Positions 1 through 6,400 of a DNA stretch of 7,015 bases are shown here, in pieces. The translations under genes were made by a program, and so were the position numbers. Below the pieces are notes generated by a model. That model saw only the letters and a program-made list of their open reading frames with translations, did no database searches and had not been told where the DNA came from. The DNA comes from an uncultured Lachnospiraceae bacterium (GTDB taxonomy: Bacteria; Bacillota; Clostridia; Lachnospirales; Lachnospiraceae), in assembly GCA_905236365.1 (NCBI GenBank), contig CAJOPP010000297.1:1-7015 (forward strand), in the 5' to 3' direction. Position 1 is the first letter of the stretch. Each line of letters opens with the position of its first letter.

Positions 1-260
1 ATTGCATTGGCCATTCGTGCAGATATCAATCTTGCAGCTTCCCCACGCATGGTGTAGACCACATAAAGAATTCCCTGTACACATCCAAGCACAACATATC
101 GGTCCTCGTTCACACTGTGTACTCCATCATAGTACTCAATCCGCTCCTCATCGGCAAATACTAACGCAGCGGTTTCAAAACTGATACCATGCTTTTGGAT
201 ATTAATCTTGTTCTTGTTGTCATCCCATTCAACAAGAATTTCAGCAATTTCTGTTCTCAT
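1..260 (-). CDS. brnT: BrnT-family toxin (RNase of a type II toxin-antitoxin system), 3' end cut by window edge
   Basis: 86 codons are visible, starting with ATG at 260; the gene runs off the left edge. The protein shows the BrnT (DUF497) signature: E11-W12-D13 followed by NKNKINIQKHGISFE (residues 15-29), AALVFAD (31-37), an acidic/aromatic segment around D45, R54 before a hydrophobic strand, a VVYT strand (67-70) and RLISARMAN (77-85). BrnT proteins are RelE-fold ribonucleases of roughly 90-100 residues that cleave RNA and are neutralised by the ribbon-helix-helix antitoxin BrnA. The toxin gene comes first in that operon, so brnA is expected just past the left edge; this is inference. The start is well fixed: an in-frame TAA lies at 264-266, and no other ATG, GTG or TTG occurs before the conserved EWD. 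The N-terminus is about seven residues longer than in many BrnT proteins. No Shine-Dalgarno sequence precedes the ATG. Whether the toxin is intact cannot be judged because the C-terminus is missing. Confidence 0.87.
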   Translation of the reverse strand, partial: MRTEIAEILVEWDDNKNKINIQKHGISFETAALVFADEERIEYYDGVHSVNEDRYVVLGCVQGILYVVYTMRGEAARLISARMANA

Positions 261-263
261 GTA

Positions 264-289
264 TTAAGTATAACTTAAAGTATTACTTT
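264..289. promoter_or_regulatory. Probable operator: two palindromes 12 bp apart over the brnT -10 and spacer
   Basis: TTAAGTATAACTTAA (264-278) is a palindrome with six-base arms around ATA. AAAGTATTACTTT (277-289) is a palindrome with five-base arms around ATT. Both contain AAGT-N3-ACTT, and their centres (271 and 283) are 12 bp apart, so they also read as a direct repeat. They cover the -10 hexamer and the whole spacer, where a bound protein would block RNA polymerase. BrnA-type antitoxins carry a ribbon-helix-helix domain and repress their own operon, and such proteins often bind tandem sites about 10-12 bp apart. Assignment to BrnA is inference, as the antitoxin gene is not in view. Confidence 0.55.
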
Positions 290-295
290 CGTCAA
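267..295 (-). promoter_or_regulatory. Sigma-70/sigma-A type promoter of brnT, predicted leaderless start
   Basis: Read on the minus strand, TTGACG (295-290) and TATACT (272-267) are separated by exactly 17 bases, and each hexamer matches consensus at 5 of 6 positions. The last base of the -10 is followed by six bases and then the A of the brnT ATG at 260. The usual spacing therefore puts +1 on or within a base or two of the start codon. The transcript would have essentially no 5' leader, which agrees with the absence of any AGGAGG-like site. The promoter lies immediately downstream of the terminator-like hairpin of the adhesin gene, so brnT is probably transcribed independently. Confidence 0.75.
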
Positions 296-301
296 GCCAA
301 T

Positions 302-335
302 AGAAAAGCTGATCCCTTCTCAGACCAGCTCTTCT
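302..335 (-). terminator. Probable intrinsic terminator of the surface-protein gene
   Basis: On the minus strand, arms AGAAGAGCTGGTC and GATCAGCTTTTCT (335-323 and 314-302) form a 13-bp stem with two G-U pairs and an eight-base loop, starting 14 bases after the TAA stop. The inner eight pairs (AGCTGGTC/GATCAGCT) form a compact hairpin followed by TTTTCTATT as a short, imperfect U-tract. On the plus strand the two wobble pairs become A-C mismatches, so the structure favours termination of minus-strand transcription. The weak U-tract keeps confidence moderate; some read-through into brnT is possible. Confidence 0.6.
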
Positions 336-349
336 GTAAAAATCCAATG

Positions 350-460
350 TTATGCTGCTTTCCTTCTCCGCCTCATCACCAGCCCTGCTCCGGCAAATGC
401 TGTCAGGATGGTTCCGAGGAGATAGATCAGGTTGGTTCCGGGGCCGCCGGTGGAGGGAAG
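350..460 (-). other. C-terminal sortase sorting signal (LPSTGG, membrane helix, Arg-rich tail)
   Basis: LPSTG is encoded at 446-460, followed by G-P-G-T, then a hydrophobic span from about NLIYLLGTILTAFAGAGLVM, then RRRRKAA and TAA. This is the standard three-part cell-wall sorting signal: a housekeeping (class A-like) sortase cleaves between Thr and Gly and links the Thr to the peptidoglycan precursor. The LPXTG box lies a few residues after the last SpaA-like domain, so the stalk should stand directly on the wall. No sortase gene lies in the window. Confidence 0.95.
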
Positions 461-3400
461 GGAGACGCCTGGATTGTTCTCCACATTGAAGGTGAATGAC
501 AAATCATCGGAATCCGTTTGGTCATCATAATTTTGGGGAGCAAATTCCGTATCACTCATCATAGTAATACCACTTTTGTCTACCGTGATTTTTAACATAT
601 GCTCAAGCATATTGTACCCATCAGGAGAATTTGTCTCCTTCAAATAGTATACTCCATTTGGCAAATAAGTGTTATTCAGAAGATTTCCGCTTCTCGCTTC
701 ACTGGATGTTATACTTTCATATCCTGTTACAGGGGTTTCCTTATCATCGCCCAGTAAAGTAAATACAGCATTTTTCAACGGAACGTCATTCAGATCTGTC
801 TTATTAACAAACAGTTTCCGCATTGTATTTGTTACTGTATCTATTCGTTTCTTCGGTAATTGTTCTTCTGATATCTGCCCCTGAGAATATGTCACGATAT
901 ACGTATCTGCCTTTCCTGTCCCAATCTCAGTAGTTTCATCTGCAACGATCATCTTTTCCGACATATTAACAGGTGAGATGTTTTCTCCATCTATGACAAC
1001 TTCACGCACAATATAACCTGCTAGATCTGACTCTTGAACTTTATACGTAATGGAAGTGTCAACCGCTGTTATTTCCCTGACAGATCCTTCTACAAGTTCA
1101 AGATTTTCACCGTTTTGCTCATAAAGCGCCACATGAATAGATCCATGTGTCCTTACAAAATTACCACTATTCCATATCTTCTGAACCGTGAGCTCAGCAA
1201 ACGGTATATTTTTAACAGTGATAATATAAGGATCTCCATCCTGGAGTGGATCTGTAACTTCTGCAGAATCATTCCCACCAGATACGTTGACTCCCTCCTG
1301 CGTAACAATAATGTTGATACCTTCGTTCAGCTTCTCATAATTCTCAGGTTCCTGCTCCTCAGTAAGTGTATAAACCTCACCGATCATCAAAGAGCCATCA
1401 AACACAACGCTGCTTCCATCGTCTGCCACTTCAACACTATTATCACCAGAATCTACCAGCGTAAACGTCGCCCCTTCAAGAGCCGTGCCCTTATCGTCGA
1501 CCTTAATAATCTTTACAGGAAGCACTTTTCGGACGTTGGTAAATGCTATTGTTTTTGTGTCACTCAGCGTAATAGTTTTGCTAAAGGTCTCTTCAGCATT
1601 TTCCGAGTTCACAACAATAAATGTGTTAAACCCACTGTCCTCAGTTTCTGTCACTGTGTAATCATTATTTCCAGGCAGCGGGATTATCATAGTTTCGTTA
1701 TGTTTCAATTCAAATGTGATAGTCCCTTCACTTGATGCAACTTTTGTTACATTTGAACCAGCTACGTTCAATCGATATATCTTTCCTGCTGACAGACCAC
1801 TCAATGTAAATGTGAAAGGCTTCGTCTGATCATCTGCCCTGCCTGTTACTTCTTTGCTTACAGTCAAGAGTTCATTACTGTTCGTAAATGTAATCGTATC
1901 GTCCTGTTCTACCGTGCATTTGTAGATACGATCGTTCTCCGTATCTTCATCTGTGATATCGTGCTCGGATGAAGTTTCAACAATAAATTGTGAATACTCG
2001 TTTTCTGAAACTGCAACAACGGTTCCCCAGGGAATATTTATCGTTTTGGTTTCATTGTCAGCAAGCCTAAATTCGATAATACCAGCACCATTTGTGATGT
2101 CAGCGGCGGCCTCATTGCCAACTGTATCAAAGTTCCTCAATGGGGAACCTTCCAGTGTGAGCTGCGCGGAAAAAGTATAGCCACTGTTATCCAAATCTTG
2201 ACCGTCTACCTTCTTTTTAATGATCAGCGATTGGATTGGCCGGTCATAAACGACCATTGTATGTCCATCGGAGCCTGTCAGCTTTGCTACACTTGTGCTT
2301 ACCTCTCCACTAGTTGTCGTACGAAGAAGGAACACAGCATTTTTGCGAACCGTCAAAAGGACAGGCTCGCCCATCATGGCATAATCTGTCGGGGCCTGTG
2401 TTTCCTCTACAAGATAAACACCCTCCTGCAGTCTCCTTGTCAAAGAACTGACAGATGACATATCAAATTCGTAAGTCGACGTGCCGACCTGCTCCCAACG
2501 AGAAGTTTCAGCATTCCATTGAACCGGCGTCAGTTCAAATTTGGATCCCGTCAGCAGTCCATCATTATTCAGTGCTCTCTTCTCCAGTGTTACCGGGACC
2601 TTCATGGAATATGTATATGTGATTTCCACATCTCCAAGGATCTCGTAATTTCCCAGCTCGTTGAGCGGCAAAGTTTCTCGTGTACCGTCATCACGCAGCA
2701 CGGTTGCATTGACGCGAACATCATAATCTGCGTTCTCAGGTATCGAAGGAATAGAGATGTTGAATACATGACCAACCCGGTCATAATACTGAAATTCCGT
2801 CGTCGAATCCGTGGTCAGGTTTGTAAAGGTAACTGAATCATTTCCGGTTAACGTTAAGGTGCTGGGTGATGCCGACCCCAGGACATTTTCAACGCCAGAT
2901 TTATAGTCGTAATTGAAGTTCTGCACCGGAACACCATTTTCAATAACTTGCTTTACTGTGACAGTGTAGGTCTTCGGCTGCCACATGGCATATAGGATGT
3001 TGCTTTCATCATTCAAACTATTCTGGAACAGATCGTCCGCAGCAACTCTCTGCTCCGGGAAGAAATTGATGTTCCCGTCTAGTCTTTCAGGATCTGTCTG
3101 ATCTTCGTAGCTTCCTTCGATAAACGACCAGCCCACAAGCTCATATCCGTCAAGGTAAAAATCCTTTTCTCCCGGCAATACAATCGTCTCATTGATCTGC
3201 TCGTCATATGTCACCTGTATCTGCTCAGATCCGTCACTGATTCTTCCCTGCATTTGTTCGGTGCCATTCGGATAGACACCAGCTTCGAAGCTGTTGCCAT
3301 TATAGGTAATCGTAGTATAGCGTTCATCCACATCTGTATCTTTTACATATTTTGCACGAAGTCTGATGGTCTTTAATACCGGATTGCCGTCTTCATCCAC

Positions 3401-6400
3401 TGTCTGTGAATAAGGTGTAACGCCATCAACATTAAAGGTTGTTCCCGGAGAAAGCTGAGTTATCCTGTTGCCGTTTTTATCTCTCACCTCCAGTACATTT
3501 CCTTCGCCGTCAATTGCCTCCCAGTACTGGAAATGATACAACTCGTTATACCCGGTAGGTGCAGAGCCGACAACAACATCACTTCCATCCTGATAAAGTT
3601 GGGGATCAACAGGTACCGTTGTAATTAAAGTTCCGTTTGTATCATAGATTCCAGCTTCACCAGGATCATATTCAACATTGATACCTTTCTGACTAGTATC
3701 AACAATCCATTTTGCATATAGTTGGATAATGCCTCTTACATTGTCATGTTCCTCATCATCATCTCCATACGTAACTCTTGCTGCCGCCCACTTTGATGCA
3801 GTATGGTATGTCATATCTACACCTTCTACCGTGGCATTTACCGGCGTTGAAAAGATCCATTTATTGGTAAACTCCGGATCTGTATACCATCCGTCCAGGA
3901 TATACCCTGTCCGGGTAGCATTCTCCAACATCGAGCCTCCGATTTTTTCATCATAGTCAAGACGGAAGGTCAGGGCCTGAGATCCGGTATATACATTATT
4001 CGCCCCAGGGACAATGACAACCCGGATACGTTCTTTTTCCCAGCGGCCGTACACATCTACATTATGATCGGGCATTGTTGTATCAAAATTAAACGGCTGT
4101 GAGAAGCCGGCATCTGCATACCACCCTTTGAAATAATACCCGGTTTTCTGGCCTTCCGCCTGGTTTGCGTAACCACTGATGTCATCTTCGTAAAGAATCG
4201 TATAATCCGAGACGTCGTTTCCCCCATTGTTGGTAAAGAAAGTTAATGTATACTCATTACGGTCAAAACGAACCTCAAAAGTATTATTGAAACTAATCGC
4301 GCTTCCATAATAGCCATCTGTCCCCTTAGGAGTTACAGCATTCCAGTTTCCGGATCCACTGGCTCTGTATTGAGCAGCATGAAAACCGGTATACTTGTCA
4401 TTGATATGGAAGGTTCCGCTGCTGTTTCCTGTATAGAACCTATTTGCTTCTGTATAAGTCCCATCCAGATTTTGCAGATAAAAGATAATAGCTGACCCGG
4501 TCGTTGTCTCGGTATTGCCATAGAATTTCGCGGTTGTTGAATTATCCAGCGGCTCAAAAGTCGTTTTCAGTGTCATGCGGGAACCTGTCGTATTACCTGC
4601 AGTTCCCCCATTCATGTTACCGCCATTGGCAATATTATATCCCCCTTCATACCAGTTATAGCCTGTCGGCCATGTATAGCCATTGCTTTCCAGTGTAGAA
4701 CCATAGAGTCCTTCAAAAGATTCATAAAGCTGCCAGCTGTTCTGCTGATTATTTGAACGAGTATATCTTGTCCCGGTATAGTAATGCTTTACGCCATTCG
4801 AATCTATATACGACCACAGCTTTGCCGAAGTATGTGTCTCATTCAGAGGACGGAAAACATTATTCTGATCGCGTCCGTAAAGCCCGGCACCATTCTCATC
4901 CGTAGCATGGTAAACTTCCCCATCTTTGCGATAAAGCTGTCCGGTGTAGGTAGCAGGAGCCGTGCTTGCTGTGTAACGGGTGCCGTCATACTCCTCTCCG
5001 TTATAATAATAGACATAGCCATTGTTATTCCTCTCAAGTGCTACATGACCGGCATCAGGAGTAACCACAGCATACTGCGTACCCGTATCTGAGGTTGTCA
5101 CTGTATAGGTATATGGAGCAATGAGCCCTGTTCTTGTATAACGTGTACCAGTATATGAATATGCGCCATTATTATTTCTGGTTTGCGTATATCGTCCCCC
5201 GGTGTAAGGATTCGAGAATCTATAATTTCCATTTCTTCCGGTTCTGGTTCTATACCATGTACCATTATTATCATTATAATATATTTGCACAAACTCCCCA
5301 TTATATACACCATATTGGGTTCCGTCTATGCCCGTAGCAGGATTATAAATATAATATTCGCGATAAGTTACCACAGACTCCTTGTCCAATTCAACATATT
5401 CACCATTTATAATTCCATACTGAGTTCCATTGTCTCCAGTAGTTGCACTGTAAACCGGAGAATACGTGTAGGTATAGATGGCTTCGCCATCTTCATGCGT
5501 AAGTTCAACATACTCTCCATTGACCAGTCCAAACTGGGTGCCATCCTCCGATGTAGTCTCGGTATAGATGTATCCGTTTCCCCATGTGTAAAAATTAATC
5601 ATCATGGGCACACGGTCATAGTAGACATTGATCACCGAGCTTCCATCTGCTTTCACTACAATATAGGGGTCGCTCTTATTCGGATTGTAACTGAAATAGG
5701 CCTTATCGGTATCTGTAGAGGTGCCATTTTCCCCATAGATATTTGTATATTGATTATCCAGGTAGATCAGATCTCCTGTTGTAACATCCGAATCCATGAG
5801 GAAACTGGTTTCATAGTCGTATGTCTTTTCATCATCATCGATTCCAACCTTATCTGTGGATTTCTGCTTCCAGATAACAACGCGGTAAGCACTGTCCGAA
5901 GGAATCCATTTCGCATAAACAGTTGTGTTTCTAGTCAACAATTCTCCAAAGGTAAAGGGAATCGTGCAGGCTTCATCTTCATACCATCCGCCAAAGGCAT
6001 AGCCTGTCCTGGTCGGATCTTCCGGCTTAACGGTGACTTCTTTTTCACTTTCTGTGTTCATATAGAAAGCAGGGGCAGTATAACTCGCACCGCCACTGAT
6101 CATACGGCCTGTGCCATCGTCAACAAGATCATTATCATCAAAGATCAGCCAATATCCTCCCTCCACAACAGGAGCAAGAGTAATATTGGATTCTATGAGA
6201 TATTGTGTACCTGCCTCATATAAAAGAGCATCTGGATCGTCGATATCTTCAAGAAGACGCCACCCCATCAGTTTGTCTTCATATTTTGTCGGTTTTACAA
6301 TATCTTTGACCGTAAAATAGGTTTCCCCTTCTTCTTTCAGCACTAATTCCGTACTGAGAATATTATTGGGATTAATATCAACGTAGGTGACATAGTAGGC

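Noticed and set aside
2..184. Plus-strand open frame opposite brnT
   Set aside because: The minus strand carries the full BrnT motif pattern in frame; the plus-strand peptide has no recognisable features.
1034..1735. Plus-strand open frame of 233 codons opposite the stalk domains
   Set aside because: The reverse strand encodes well-defined SpaA, FctA and Cna-B domains; the plus-strand product looks random.
4694..5578. DNA-level tandem repeat or phase-variable tract in the Tyr-rich region
   Set aside because: Repeat copies differ in codons and spacing, and no homopolymer or short-unit tract long enough for slippage was seen. The repetition is in the protein, not in exact DNA units.
5183..6223. 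Long open frame on the plus strand opposite the surface-protein gene (346 codons)
   Set aside because: It is antisense to a clear coding frame, has biased Ile/Ser/Arg-rich composition, shows no recognisable domain and has no convincing upstream site. It is a shadow of the minus-strand gene.
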